Part shown: one piece after another, positions 1-7,352 of the stretch
How positions within the stretch are numbered: the first letter of the stretch is position 1
How the letters are laid out: each line of letters starts with the position of its first letter
Source of the DNA: Caproiciproducens sp. NJN-50
Lineage (GTDB): Bacteria; Bacillota; Clostridia; Oscillospirales; Acutalibacteraceae
Reading direction: 5' to 3'
Assembly (NCBI RefSeq): GCF_004103755.1
Contig: NZ_CP035283.1
Location: 558,001 to 622,000, forward strand
Length of the DNA stretch: 64,000 bases
The notes under the pieces: generated by a model
Told to the model about the DNA's origin: nothing
Databases searched by the model: none
Seen by the model: only the letters and a program-made list of their open reading frames with translations
Position numbers and translations under genes: made by a program

Positions 1-1143
1 GCGCCGACCGGATTGACGTACCGGCGGTACCGCCGGGAAGCGGAAGGCGGCGCCGCCCTGATCTGGATGGAGGCGGTGGCCGTTGTGCCGGAGGGCCGGT
101 CCAGCCCGAAGCAGCTGATGCTGACCCCGAAGACGCTGAGCTCGTTTCAGCGTCTGGTGGAACAGATCAGGGAAGCCGGGATGAAACGGAACGGCTATGC
201 GCCTTATCTGGTCATGCAGGCGAACCACAGCGGCCGGTACGCCAAGCCCAACGGCGCCCCTCAGCCGATGATCGCCTACCACCATCCCGTTTATGAAAGA
301 CAAAAAAAGCTGGACGACGGCTGCATCGTTTCGGACGATTATCTCCGCTCGCTGGAGGAGAAATTCGGGGAAGCGGCCTTCCTCTGCAAACAGGCGGGCT
401 TCGATGCGATGGATGTCAAATCCTGCCACGGATACCTGTTTGCCGAACTCGCTTCCGCATACGTCAGAAAAGGAGCTTACGGAGGACCGTTTGAGAACCG
501 GTTCCGCCTGCTGTTCCATTCTGTCCGGAACGCGAAGCAGGCGGAGGATCAAGGCTTTCTGATCACGTCGCGGGTCGGGATTTACGACGGTTTCGCGTAT
601 CCTTACGGATTCGGGATGGCCGGAGACGGCAGCCTTTCCCCGGATTACCGGGAAGCGGTGAAACTGGTTGGCGTGCTTTCCGGAGAGCTTGGCCTTCCCA
701 TGGTCAACATCACGATGGGAAACCCTTACCAGAACACACATGTCACGCGTCCGTATGACCGTGGCAAATACATCCCCGCGGAGCATCCGCTGGAAGGGAT
801 CGCACGCATGATCGGAGGGACGGCCGAAATCAAGAAAGCGTATCCTTCTCTTGCGGTGGCGGCGTCCGCGCCGTCCTACCTGAGGCAATACGCGGCGGAA
901 TATTCCGCGGGCGCCGTTGCGGAAAACCGGTGCGACCTGATGTGTTTCGGAAGGATGGCCTTTGCAAACCCGGGCTTTCCCAACCAGATCCTGAAGGAGG
1001 GGCGGCTGGACGCGAAAAAAGTGTGCGTCACCTGCGGGAAATGCGGAGATCTGATCCGCGCGGGCCTGCCCGCCGGGTGCGTGGTCCGGGATCCTTCCGA
1101 GTACCTGAAATACTATTTACGATATCAAACGGAGGCAAAATAA
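1..1143 (+). CDS. NADH:flavin oxidoreductase, old yellow enzyme family (5' end cut by window)
   Basis: The reading frame is open from base 1, so the start lies outside the window; about 40 N-terminal residues are probably missing. The visible 380 residues are an FMN-binding TIM barrel of the old yellow enzyme / 2,4-dienoyl-CoA reductase type: an HGYLFAEL segment stands where the family has its HGYL motif, followed by the NRFRLL helix. The C-terminus carries a Cys cluster with spacing C-x2-C-x2-C-x11-C that could hold a [4Fe-4S] cluster, as in the dienoyl-CoA reductase branch. The extra FAD/NAD domain of that branch is absent, so this is a single-domain enzyme. It is followed after 3 bases by an SDR gene and is first in an operon with two SDRs and a sugar epimerase-like protein. 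Substrate unknown. Confidence 0.85.
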   Translation, partial: APTGLTYRRYRREAEGGAALIWMEAVAVVPEGRSSPKQLMLTPKTLSSFQRLVEQIREAGMKRNGYAPYLVMQANHSGRYAKPNGAPQPMIAYHHPVYERQKKLDDGCIVSDDYLRSLEEKFGEAAFLCKQAGFDAMDVKSCHGYLFAELASAYVRKGAYGGPFENRFRLLFHSVRNAKQAEDQGFLITSRVGIYDGFAYPYGFGMAGDGSLSPDYREAVKLVGVLSGELGLPMVNITMGNPYQNTHVTRPYDRGKYIPAEHPLEGIARMIGGTAEIKKAYPSLAVAASAPSYLRQYAAEYSAGAVAENRCDLMCFGRMAFANPGFPNQILKEGRLDAKKVCVTCGKCGDLIRAGLPAGCVVRDPSEYLKYYLRYQTEAK

Positions 1144-1146
1144 AGT

Positions 1147-1926
1147 ATGGAAATCAATAAAAAAGTCGCCATCGTCACCGGCGCGAGAAGGGGAATCGGG
1201 CTTGGAATCTCCAAGGCGCTCGGCCGTGCCGGCTACCATATCGTGATGGTGGCGCTTTCTCCGGACGCTTCGGAAGCCCTGGAATCCGTGAAGAAGGAGG
1301 GGGGTTCCTGCGAGTATGTCAGCTGCGACGTGTCGGATGAAGAGGCGAGGATCCGACTGATCCGCCGGGTGAGCGAGCAGTACGGCAGGATCGACGTTCT
1401 GGTCAATAACGCGGGCGTCGCCCCGGAAGTGCGGATGGACGTTCTGGAGACCACGACGGAAAGCTACGACCGCCTGATGAAGATCAACGCCCGCTCGGCT
1501 TTCTTTATGTGCCAGCACGCGGCAAACGCGATGATCAGCTTTTTGCAAAAGGGCGGCCTGAAGGACTATTCGCCGCGCATTGTCAACACCTCTTCCGTAT
1601 CGGCCTACACCTCTTCCACGTCCAGGGGAGAATACTGCGTCTCCAAAGCGGCGATCTCCATGGTGACGAAGCTGTTTGCCGACCGCCTGGCCGAGTACTC
1701 CATCCCCGTGTTTGAGGTGCGGCCGGGCATTATCCTGACGGATATGACAAAATGCGTTCAGGATAAATACCGGAGCATGATCGAAGGCGGCCTGACGCCG
1801 ATCAAACGGTTCGGCACCCCGCGGGATGTGGCCAACTGCGTCCTTGCGGCCTGCAGCGGGCTGCTGGATTTTTCCACCGGCCAGGTCTTGAATGCGGACG
1901 GCGGATTTCACATCAGAAGGCTGTAA
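1147..1926 (+). CDS. SDR family NAD(P)-dependent oxidoreductase (3-ketoacyl-ACP-reductase-like)
   Basis: A classical short-chain dehydrogenase of 259 residues. The N-terminal Rossmann motif reads TGARRGIG, NNAG follows near residue 90, and the catalytic Ser...Tyr-x3-Lys is present (SSVSAY..., YCVSK). The C-terminal LNADGGFHI is typical of the FabG-like branch. An insert of several residues before the catalytic Ser makes it slightly longer than FabG. It begins 3 bases after the flavin oxidoreductase, so the two are probably co-translated. In this context it more likely oxidises or reduces a sugar-derived carbonyl than acts in fatty-acid synthesis; this is inference from neighbours. Confidence 0.88.
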   Translation: MEINKKVAIVTGARRGIGLGISKALGRAGYHIVMVALSPDASEALESVKKEGGSCEYVSCDVSDEEARIRLIRRVSEQYGRIDVLVNNAGVAPEVRMDVLETTTESYDRLMKINARSAFFMCQHAANAMISFLQKGGLKDYSPRIVNTSSVSAYTSSTSRGEYCVSKAAISMVTKLFADRLAEYSIPVFEVRPGIILTDMTKCVQDKYRSMIEGGLTPIKRFGTPRDVANCVLAACSGLLDFSTGQVLNADGGFHIRRL

Positions 1927-1961
1927 AAGCGATGAAAATACAGCCGGAACAGGAGAAGAGA

Positions 1962-2798
1962 ATGAACTGCTTTGGGATCAATCTTTGGAATTGGGTGAAC
2001 GGTCTGGGGCGGGAGTGCAGCAGGCTGCCGGAAAAAATCGCGCGGATGGGCTTTACCGCGATCGAACTGCCCATGACGCAGCCCGGGCTTGACCTCGAGC
2101 TGAAACAGGAAATTGAGGCGACCGGACTGGAAACCAGCCTGTGCGCCGCTCTGGGGCCGGGCAGGGACCTTTCCAATTTTGACGCGGCGGTGCGCGCTTC
2201 CACCATGGAATACCTGACCGGATGCCTTCTGACCGCCGAGAGCCTTGGCTGCCACATTTTTGCCGGTCCGCTTTATGCCGGTGGCGGGAAGCGCCACCGC
2301 CTCCCGCCCGGCGAAGCGGTGCGGGAATGGGAACTGGCCGTCGCGGGGCTGAAAGAACTGGCCCGGCGGGCGAAGGAGCACGGGGTGAGGCTTGCGCTGG
2401 AACCGCTGAACCGGTACCGCACCAGCGTAGTGAACACCGCCGCGCAGGGCCTGAAATTGGTCAAAGACATCGGTGAGGAAAATGTGGGGATTCATTTTGA
2501 CACGTTCCATGCCGGAATTGAGGAAAACGATCTGCCCGGTGCGATCGAGTCCGTGCTGAAGGCCGGGAAAATGTACCATTTCCACGCCTGCGCCAATAAC
2601 CGGGGGGCGCCGGGCCAGGGCTTTTTCCCATGGACGGAGATTTTCGGCCTGCTGAAGGATTACGGATACGAGGGGCATATCACGATGGAGACATTCGCTC
2701 CCGGCGGACTGGACAGCGGCTGGGTCCAGCTGGGGGAGGGGCCGGACCAGCTGGCGGAATTTGGCATCGCTTATCTGAAAAAAGTTTTTTCGAAATAG
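1962..2798 (+). CDS. Sugar phosphate isomerase/epimerase (xylose-isomerase-like TIM barrel)
   Basis: AP-endonuclease-2 / tagatose-3-epimerase type TIM barrel, 278 residues. The expected divalent-metal ligands of D-psicose/D-tagatose 3-epimerases are visible in order: Glu in LEPLNRY, Asp and His in HFDTFHAGIEE, His in YHFHACANN with the following Arg, and the C-terminal Glu in ITMETFAP. The start at 1962 is chosen because AGGAG lies at 1951-1955, six bases upstream; an in-frame ATG at 1932 has no good ribosome site. It probably interconverts a keto-sugar or keto-acid at C3 that is then reduced by the neighbouring SDRs. The exact sugar cannot be read from sequence. Confidence 0.85.
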   Translation: MNCFGINLWNWVNGLGRECSRLPEKIARMGFTAIELPMTQPGLDLELKQEIEATGLETSLCAALGPGRDLSNFDAAVRASTMEYLTGCLLTAESLGCHIFAGPLYAGGGKRHRLPPGEAVREWELAVAGLKELARRAKEHGVRLALEPLNRYRTSVVNTAAQGLKLVKDIGEENVGIHFDTFHAGIEENDLPGAIESVLKAGKMYHFHACANNRGAPGQGFFPWTEIFGLLKDYGYEGHITMETFAPGGLDSGWVQLGEGPDQLAEFGIAYLKKVFSK

Positions 2799-2861
2799 CG
2801 GCCCCCGGACGGAAATAAGCCGGAAATTAGAAACTCAGGCCGCTCGGAAAGGAGATTTCAT

Positions 2862-3620
2862 ATGTCGGATCTGTTCCTGCTGGACGGAAAAAATGCTTTG
2901 GTGACCGGATGCGCCGGGGGAATCGGGGCGGGAATCGCCGTCGGTCTGGCGAAAGCGGGAGCCGATATCATAGGACTGGATCTCGCTGATCTCTCGGAAA
3001 CCGAAAGGAAGGTCAGGACGCTCGGAAAACGGTTTTTCCCGTATCGGGCGGATTTGTCGGAGGAAGCCTCCATAGACTCCGTCTGGAATCAAATCACGGA
3101 GGAAGCCGGGACCGTCGACATCCTTTTCAATAACGCCGGAATGCAGCACCGGGAATCCGCCCTGTCCTATCCGGCGGATGTGTTCGACCGGGTGCTGGCC
3201 GTCAATCTGAGGGCGCCCTACCTTCTTGCCCAAAAGGTCGCAAACCACCTGATCGGCAGAAAGTGCGGGGGAAAAATCATCAACACCGCTTCCCTGTTTT
3301 CTTCTTTCGGCGGGTGCGACGTGGTTGGGTATACCTGTTCCAAGCACGGGGTCCTGGGCATGACGAGAGCGCTGTCCAACGAATTTTCCCGTTATGGGAT
3401 CTGTGTGAACGCCATCGCCCCGGGGTACATCGCAACGGATCTGACCAGGGCCATCTGGTCGGATCCGGAGAAGAAAAAGCCGATGGACGAGAGGCTTCCC
3501 ATCGGGAGATGGGGGACGCCGGAGGATTTTGAGGGGGTGGCAGTGTTTCTGGCGTCGCACGCTTCCGACTATATCACCGGCACGATGATCCCGGTGGACG
3601 GCGGGTACACCGCCCGGTAA
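2862..3620 (+). CDS. SDR family oxidoreductase, KduD-like (2-deoxy-D-gluconate 3-dehydrogenase type)
   Basis: A 252-residue SDR with TGCAGGIG cofactor motif, NNAG, and a Ser...YTCSK catalytic set. The segments INTASLFSSFGG, VNAIAPGYIATDLT, GRWGTPED and the ending IPVDGGYTAR closely resemble KduD, the dehydrogenase of 2-keto-3-deoxygluconate metabolism. AAAGGAGA lies just upstream of the ATG. It is the last gene of the operon and is followed by a strong terminator at 3631. Together with the epimerase this suggests catabolism of a hexuronate or sugar-acid derivative; the substrate assignment is by family resemblance only. Confidence 0.85.
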   Translation: MSDLFLLDGKNALVTGCAGGIGAGIAVGLAKAGADIIGLDLADLSETERKVRTLGKRFFPYRADLSEEASIDSVWNQITEEAGTVDILFNNAGMQHRESALSYPADVFDRVLAVNLRAPYLLAQKVANHLIGRKCGGKIINTASLFSSFGGCDVVGYTCSKHGVLGMTRALSNEFSRYGICVNAIAPGYIATDLTRAIWSDPEKKKPMDERLPIGRWGTPEDFEGVAVFLASHASDYITGTMIPVDGGYTAR

Positions 3621-3630
3621 AGCGGAGGAA

Positions 3631-3675
3631 AGGGTCCTGCAAAACCTGATTTTCAGGTTTTGCAGGACCCTTTTT
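3631..3675 (+). terminator. Intrinsic terminator of the 1-3620 operon
   Basis: A 19-bp perfect stem (3631-3649 with 3653-3671) closed by a TTT loop and followed by a T run. It begins 11 bases after the KduD-like stop codon. Confidence 0.95.
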
Positions 3676-3723
3676 GTGTTTGCTTTAGCAGGGTTTCCAA
3701 ACATCTTGCCGTTTGGGGAACGA

Positions 3724-3750
3724 AATCCCGCGCGCTACGCGCGTGGGATT
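3724..3750. repeat. GC-rich palindromic hairpin
   Basis: A 12-bp stem with one G-T pair and a 3-base loop, arms starting AATCCC and ending GGGATT, followed by AAAA. It sits between the operon terminator and the accessory zone. It could be a small dispersed palindrome; only one copy is seen here. Confidence 0.5.
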
Positions 3751-3779
3751 AAAAGCTTAAGCAGAGAGAATTATGGTTC

Positions 3780-3788
3780 TGATATAAT
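3780..3788 (+). promoter_or_regulatory. Extended -10 promoter candidate for the AbrB-repeat gene
   Basis: TG-A-TATAAT (TATAAT at 3783-3788) gives an extended -10 element, with no clear -35 box. The downstream gene starts at 3951, leaving a leader of about 155 bases in which I recognise no structure. Confidence 0.45.
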
Positions 3789-3950
3789 GACGAGTGTTCA
3801 AGCTGTCAGAAAACAGAAGAAAGGTGATGATGGCGGATTCGACCTGCAAAACTGGAATAGAAAATTCGCGAACGCGCTTGAAAGAATAGAAAACCGGACT
3901 TATTTCCTCAAGTTAAAACAGTCCGGAAACTACACGAATGGAGTAACTAA

Positions 3951-4613
3951 ATGGAACACAGCGATACAATCATCGGCCTGCCCGTCTTGATTTCCGCACG
4001 ATACCGCATTGTGCTGGACCAGGGACTTTGCAGAAAACGCGGCATCCCGGAGAATGGGCCGGTTCTGACGAAGATTGAAAAGGAATCCATTTTTATTTAT
4101 CCTGATGTTTCGGAAATCCCCGAAACGGAGCGGAAATACGTTACGATCGGCCGGTTTAATTTACCGGCGCTTTGGGCGAAACAGAACCGGGCGAGGATTG
4201 GTCGGTATGCGTTCCTGACGGTCACCGAATCCGGTCTTCAAGTGCGGATGCTGCCATCAACGCCGCGGCAGTGCCTGCAAAACCGCGTTTACGGAGTCCC
4301 AATCCGGATTTACGCAGGAAATTTTATTTATATTCCAAAGGCGTTCTGGTTTCATTACGGCATTCAGCCGGATGGCGGGAACGTTGTTCGGGAGGAAGCC
4401 GACGAACTGCTGCTTTTCCGGAAATTCCGGCCGGAGCTGTTCCCGGATATTTTATCCCGACAAATTCACATGGGAAAGATTCATGTCAGGGCGAAATGGA
4501 TGAGGAAAAGCAATCTTGCCGTTGGGGATGCCCTCTGGCTTTACGGAACTTCCGAAGGTCCTGTCGCATCCGCTCGGCCTGCTTATGAGAATTTGGGAGA
4601 CCCGTTGACATAA
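3951..4613 (+). CDS. Protein of four tandem AbrB/SpoVT-like repeats
   Basis: 220 residues with no full-length family I can name. The sequence divides into four stretches of about 38-45 residues that each resemble one swapped-hairpin (AbrB/MazE/MraZ-type) half: roughly 11-50 (begins VLISARYRI), 63-101 (begins VTIGRFNLP), 115-156 (begins PIRIYAGNF with IYIPKAF) and 170-210 (begins IHMGKIHVR). Each has a basic or aromatic beta hairpin, a short helix, a Gly turn (GIPENG, ARIG, GIQPDG, LAVG) and a hydrophobic strand. AbrB-fold proteins bind DNA as dimers of such hairpins, so one chain could form the whole binding unit. Its 3' end overlaps the consensus promoter at 4605 that drives the toxin-antitoxin remnant, so it may be linked to that locus. 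The repeat reading is by eye. Confidence 0.6.
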   Translation: MEHSDTIIGLPVLISARYRIVLDQGLCRKRGIPENGPVLTKIEKESIFIYPDVSEIPETERKYVTIGRFNLPALWAKQNRARIGRYAFLTVTESGLQVRMLPSTPRQCLQNRVYGVPIRIYAGNFIYIPKAFWFHYGIQPDGGNVVREEADELLLFRKFRPELFPDILSRQIHMGKIHVRAKWMRKSNLAVGDALWLYGTSEGPVASARPAYENLGDPLT

Positions 4614-4633
4614 AATCAGGCGGAGAGTATAAT
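4605..4633 (+). promoter_or_regulatory. Perfect sigma-A promoter of the type III antitoxin RNA
   Basis: TTGACA at 4605-4610, a 17-bp spacer and TATAAT at 4628-4633: full consensus. It overlaps the last codons of the AbrB-repeat gene. Strong promoters of this kind drive the RNA antitoxin of type III toxin-antitoxin loci. Confidence 0.85.
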
Positions 4634-4639
4634 AATATC

Positions 4640-4760
4640 AATGGCAGGGATCTGCCAAAATGTTTTCTGCTACCCGATATGCAGATGAAACAAGGTCGGG
4701 TCAAAATGTTTGTTCGAGCTCTACCTTGAAAAGGGTAGGGCTTCAACTTGTTCTGGGAGG
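4640..4760 (+). ncRNA. Type III antitoxin-like RNA (CptI/ToxI type), probably degenerate
   Basis: The transcript expected from the 4605 promoter contains two units that both open with CAAAATGTTT (4657 and 4702), about 45 bases apart. The first unit folds as an H-type pseudoknot: TCTGC 4666-4670 pairs with GCAGA 4681-4685, and the loop ACCCGA 4672-4677 pairs with TCGGGT 4696-4701. That is the signature fold of type III RNA antitoxins. The second unit is followed by a 10-bp hairpin (4716-4725 with 4734-4743) in the place of the attenuating terminator that separates antitoxin from toxin. Fewer repeats are seen than in intact loci. Confidence 0.55.
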
Positions 4761-4765
4761 CCTTT

Positions 4766-4969
4766 ATGAAAACAGTACACTTTTATTTTATCTCGGATAC
4801 ATATTTTTCAACTTTTCCCGACGACAAGTTAATGCAAAACAAAGGAATGATTGCCGGACAGCCTCATAACAGGCATTGCTTTTTCTCCTTCACGAGGAGA
4901 CCTGCCTGCTATTTTGATGTGGTTGGCCAAACCCTCATCTATTTTAGCAGGCCTTTTTTGTTCGGCTAA
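4766..4969 (+). pseudogene. Truncated type III toxin gene (CptN-like endoribonuclease remnant)
   Basis: Starts at ATG 4766 after a GGGAGG ribosome site. The first ~43 residues (HFYFISDTYF, LMQNKGMI, QPHNRHCFF) match what I recall of the N-terminus of CptIN-family toxins, which cut their own antitoxin RNA. After about 4893 the resemblance stops: the frame runs 25 unrelated codons to a TAA, and no frame downstream continues the family. The full toxin is about 150-170 residues, so two thirds are missing. I infer loss of the 3' part by deletion or recombination. The family call is from memory of the motif pattern. Confidence 0.5.
4904..4959 (+). terminator. Intrinsic terminator after the toxin remnant
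   Basis: GCCTGCTA (4904-4911) pairs with TAGCAGGC (4945-4952), with a further inner stem, then C and six T. It lies in the non-homologous tail of the toxin remnant. Confidence 0.7.
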
Positions 4970-5019
4970 AGCCATCTTCGATTCCGCCAGCCAAACCTGT
5001 GGCTTATTTCGATTAGACA

Positions 5020-5056
5020 AAAATAAGATGCCAATGTGTAGTTGGCATCTTATTTT
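5020..5056. terminator. Bidirectional terminator
   Basis: A 15-bp perfect stem (5020-5034 with 5042-5056) with A and T runs at the outer edges. It ends the minus-strand transaldolase operon, whose last stop is at 5091, and also any plus-strand transcript from the toxin-antitoxin remnant. Confidence 0.9.
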
Positions 5057-5090
5057 GCACCCGTTTTTGGGCTCAGTTTTGCAGTTTGAG

Positions 5091-6164
5091 TCAGATTAGA
5101 TAGTTGCGGATCAGTTTGACCAGATCGTCGTAACCGCCCAGAAACGTCGTTATCGTATTGCGGAAACCACCATATTTTTCAAATTCTTTCGGCTTCATTT
5201 CGTCCTCATAGAAGGATTTACGGAAATCTCCCATTTTCATCAGTTCATCCATATATTGCTTCGGCACAGGATCGCCGATGCGGTTCTTCACTTCAATATC
5301 ACAGGCATTTAGGCGCTTTTGCCATTTATAGTTGATGGTCTGGCACAGGTCACCGCCAATCAGCTGGGACCAGTGGTAATGGTTGCGGTTGGCCGCGCTG
5401 AGTAAACGGGTGACGTAGCCGCGTTCACGATAGATACGATAAGCCTCTTTGATAACGGCAACTCCGACCCATTCGAGCGCTTCTGGATTGCAGACCAGCC
5501 CATTCTTGTTGACATATTCTTTCATCCAGTCATCCGTGCGGCCGATCATGATCGTACAGACGGGAGCCATCTCCTCACAGGGTAGATGTTCGGCTTTTCT
5601 GCGGGCCAGGCCGCGTTCAACGGCTTCTGCGACGCCAACCGCCTGCGCAACGGTAAACGAGACAGTTGCGTTGATCGAAATGCCGCGGTAAGTCACCTCC
5701 TCCATCGCTTTCAAGCCGGCAGCCGACGCGGGAATTTTGACCTGCATGTTATTGCCCAGCGCATTCAAATGGCAGGCCTGTTCGACCATCTTTTCGGCGC
5801 AGCGATAATATTTTGCATTCACCTGAATGGAAAGGCGGCCCTTTTTTCCCTTGTTCTGTTCAAAAACAGGCAACAGCTTTTGGCTGCGCTCGCGCCCTAC
5901 TTCGTCGATCAACAGCCAGGCAAGTTCGTCTTCGGTGGCATCAGGATGTTCCGTAATCAGATTCTTGATTTGCGGTTCCCAGTAAGCCAGCTCGCTTTTC
6001 ACGACCGCCCCGACGATAATAGGATTGCTGGTCGCGCCGGTAATCCCGCGCTCAAGGCCATAGTTCAGTTCTTCTTCCCCGCAGGAGTCCATCCAGATAT
6101 CAGTGCAGGGGAATTTCACAACGGTTTCATGAAGTTTACCCTTGTATGTGCTCATACCATTCAC
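5091..6164 (-). CDS. Transaldolase family protein (long form)
   Basis: 357 residues. Transaldolases form a Schiff base with a Lys in a beta-barrel and transfer a dihydroxyacetone unit between sugar phosphates. The Schiff-base Lys is visible in MQVKIPASAAG, the N-terminal strand motif in TDIWMDSCGEEEL and GATSNPIIV, and the C-terminal strand in TRLLSAANRNHYH. It is longer than the ~215-residue fructose-6-phosphate aldolase type next door. The start is a GTG at 6164 preceded by AGAGAGGG; ATG 6155 is an alternative. It is last in a minus-strand cluster with another transaldolase-like gene and RpiB, 14 bases apart, pointing to an assembled pentose or deoxy-sugar phosphate route. Confidence 0.85.
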   Translation of the reverse strand: MNGMSTYKGKLHETVVKFPCTDIWMDSCGEEELNYGLERGITGATSNPIIVGAVVKSELAYWEPQIKNLITEHPDATEDELAWLLIDEVGRERSQKLLPVFEQNKGKKGRLSIQVNAKYYRCAEKMVEQACHLNALGNNMQVKIPASAAGLKAMEEVTYRGISINATVSFTVAQAVGVAEAVERGLARRKAEHLPCEEMAPVCTIMIGRTDDWMKEYVNKNGLVCNPEALEWVGVAVIKEAYRIYRERGYVTRLLSAANRNHYHWSQLIGGDLCQTINYKWQKRLNACDIEVKNRIGDPVPKQYMDELMKMGDFRKSFYEDEMKPKEFEKYGGFRNTITTFLGGYDDLVKLIRNYLI

Positions 6165-6178
6165 CCAATCCCTCTCTT

Positions 6179-6856
6179 TTATTCTTTTGCCGTATGATCC
6201 CAGGCATCGCGAAAAACGCCAAGGCCGTATGTAGTGAAAGGATGTTCAAAGCTCTGCCTGTACACATCGAGGCCGCAGGTCACAATATCGGCGCCAATGG
6301 CGGCATAATCGGAGATCTGTTTGCCATTGCGCACGGCGGCGACGATAATCTCGGTTTTATAATTGTAATTCCGGTAAATATCGACAATGTCGGAGATGTA
6401 GTTGATTGCATCGTCACCGCTGTTCTCTTTCCAGCCGACGAACGGCGAAACAAACTTGGCTCCCAGTTTCGCGACAGGAATGGCCTGCGAAGGTGAAAAA
6501 ACAAGGGTGACATTCGTGCGAATTCCCGTTTTTTCCAACTTCTTTGCGGCAATCAAACCCTGTTCACAGCAGGGAATTTTAATGATATAATTTTTCGAAT
6601 AGCTGCTGACCTCTCGCGCGGCGTTAACAATCTCTTCCCACTTTTCCAGGTGCGGATTGATTTCAAAGGAGATGGGAAAATCCTTCCCCTCCAGACCGCT
6701 CTCTTTCAGCCATGACGCAACATCGCGCACACAGGACAAAAATGGTTTGCCGGAAAGCTTGATGTGTTTGGGATTGGTTGTTACGCCGTCGATACAGTAG
6801 TTTTCGTAGGCATATTTGATTTCGTCCAGCTTAGCGCTGTCCAAAAAATATTTCAT
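6179..6856 (-). CDS. Transaldolase / fructose-6-phosphate aldolase-like protein (short form)
   Basis: 225 residues, the size of the FSA / MipB transaldolase group. The N-terminus MKYFLDSAKLDEIK and GVTTNPKHIK match the family opening (FLDSA, TTNP), the Schiff-base Lys is in NYIIKIPCCEQG, and the barrel end is SPFVGW. The start at 6856 is preceded by AAGGAACT; an in-frame ATG further upstream would overlap rpiB. Located between RpiB and the long transaldolase. The two paralogues probably handle different aldol donors or acceptors. Confidence 0.85.
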   Translation of the reverse strand: MKYFLDSAKLDEIKYAYENYCIDGVTTNPKHIKLSGKPFLSCVRDVASWLKESGLEGKDFPISFEINPHLEKWEEIVNAAREVSSYSKNYIIKIPCCEQGLIAAKKLEKTGIRTNVTLVFSPSQAIPVAKLGAKFVSPFVGWKENSGDDAINYISDIVDIYRNYNYKTEIIVAAVRNGKQISDYAAIGADIVTCGLDVYRQSFEHPFTTYGLGVFRDAWDHTAKE

Positions 6857-6875
6857 TTTCAGTTCCTTCTTCCGT

Positions 6876-7352
6876 TTAATCGTATATTTTGTCTTCCATG
6901 GAGGCAACCTCTTTTGAAGCGTTCTTCAGAAAGTCTTTGCGCCACTCTTCCAAATTGTCCGTAAACCCGGTGTTCAAAAACTTTTCCGCCATCGTGATGC
7001 CGAGCTCCGGCGCCACAATCCAGCCGCCCATCGTCATGATATTAGCATCGTTGATTGCACGGCATTTTTCGGCTGCATAAACACTTTCGCAGGCGACCGC
7101 GTAAACCCCTTTAAATTTGTTGGCAACAACGGCCATGCCAGCACCGGTTCCGCAGATCAGAATCCCTTTTTCATATTCGCCTCTCTGGATTTTTTTCGCA
7201 AGGATGGGTGCTACCTTAAAATAGGGCATCGGCTGGTCAACGGACCTTGTGCCGCAGTCCTCCACCTCATAGTCCTGTTCTTCCAAATAGGTTTTCACGG
7301 CCTCTTTCAGAGCAAAACCGGATTTATCCGAACCGATAATGAATTTTTTCAT
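6876..7352 (-). CDS. RpiB/LacAB-family sugar-phosphate isomerase, divergent
   Basis: 158 residues from the second of two adjacent ATGs (7 bases after AGGAGG, against 4 for the first). The fold is that of ribose-5-phosphate isomerase B: GSD near the start, the anion-binding loop and catalytic Cys in ILICGTGAGMAV, and INDANIMTMGG. Two residues normally used for ring opening and phosphate binding differ: the His of the SDHAG motif is Lys (GSDKSG), and the His of the REHND motif is Ile (RAIND). The Cys is kept. A sugar other than ribose-5-phosphate is therefore likely. Its start overlaps the stop of the M24 peptidase remnant. Confidence 0.85.
   Translation of the reverse strand: MKKFIIGSDKSGFALKEAVKTYLEEQDYEVEDCGTRSVDQPMPYFKVAPILAKKIQRGEYEKGILICGTGAGMAVVANKFKGVYAVACESVYAAEKCRAINDANIMTMGGWIVAPELGITMAEKFLNTGFTDNLEEWRKDFLKNASKEVASMEDKIYD

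Noticed and set aside
3676..3990. A 104-codon plus-strand frame
   Set aside because: It begins inside the operon terminator, spans the promoter at 3783 and overlaps the start of the AbrB-repeat gene; no resemblance to any protein.
4829..5020. A 63-codon minus-strand frame opposite the toxin remnant
   Set aside because: It ends inside the bidirectional terminator and has no ribosome site; the plus-strand reading explains the homology better.
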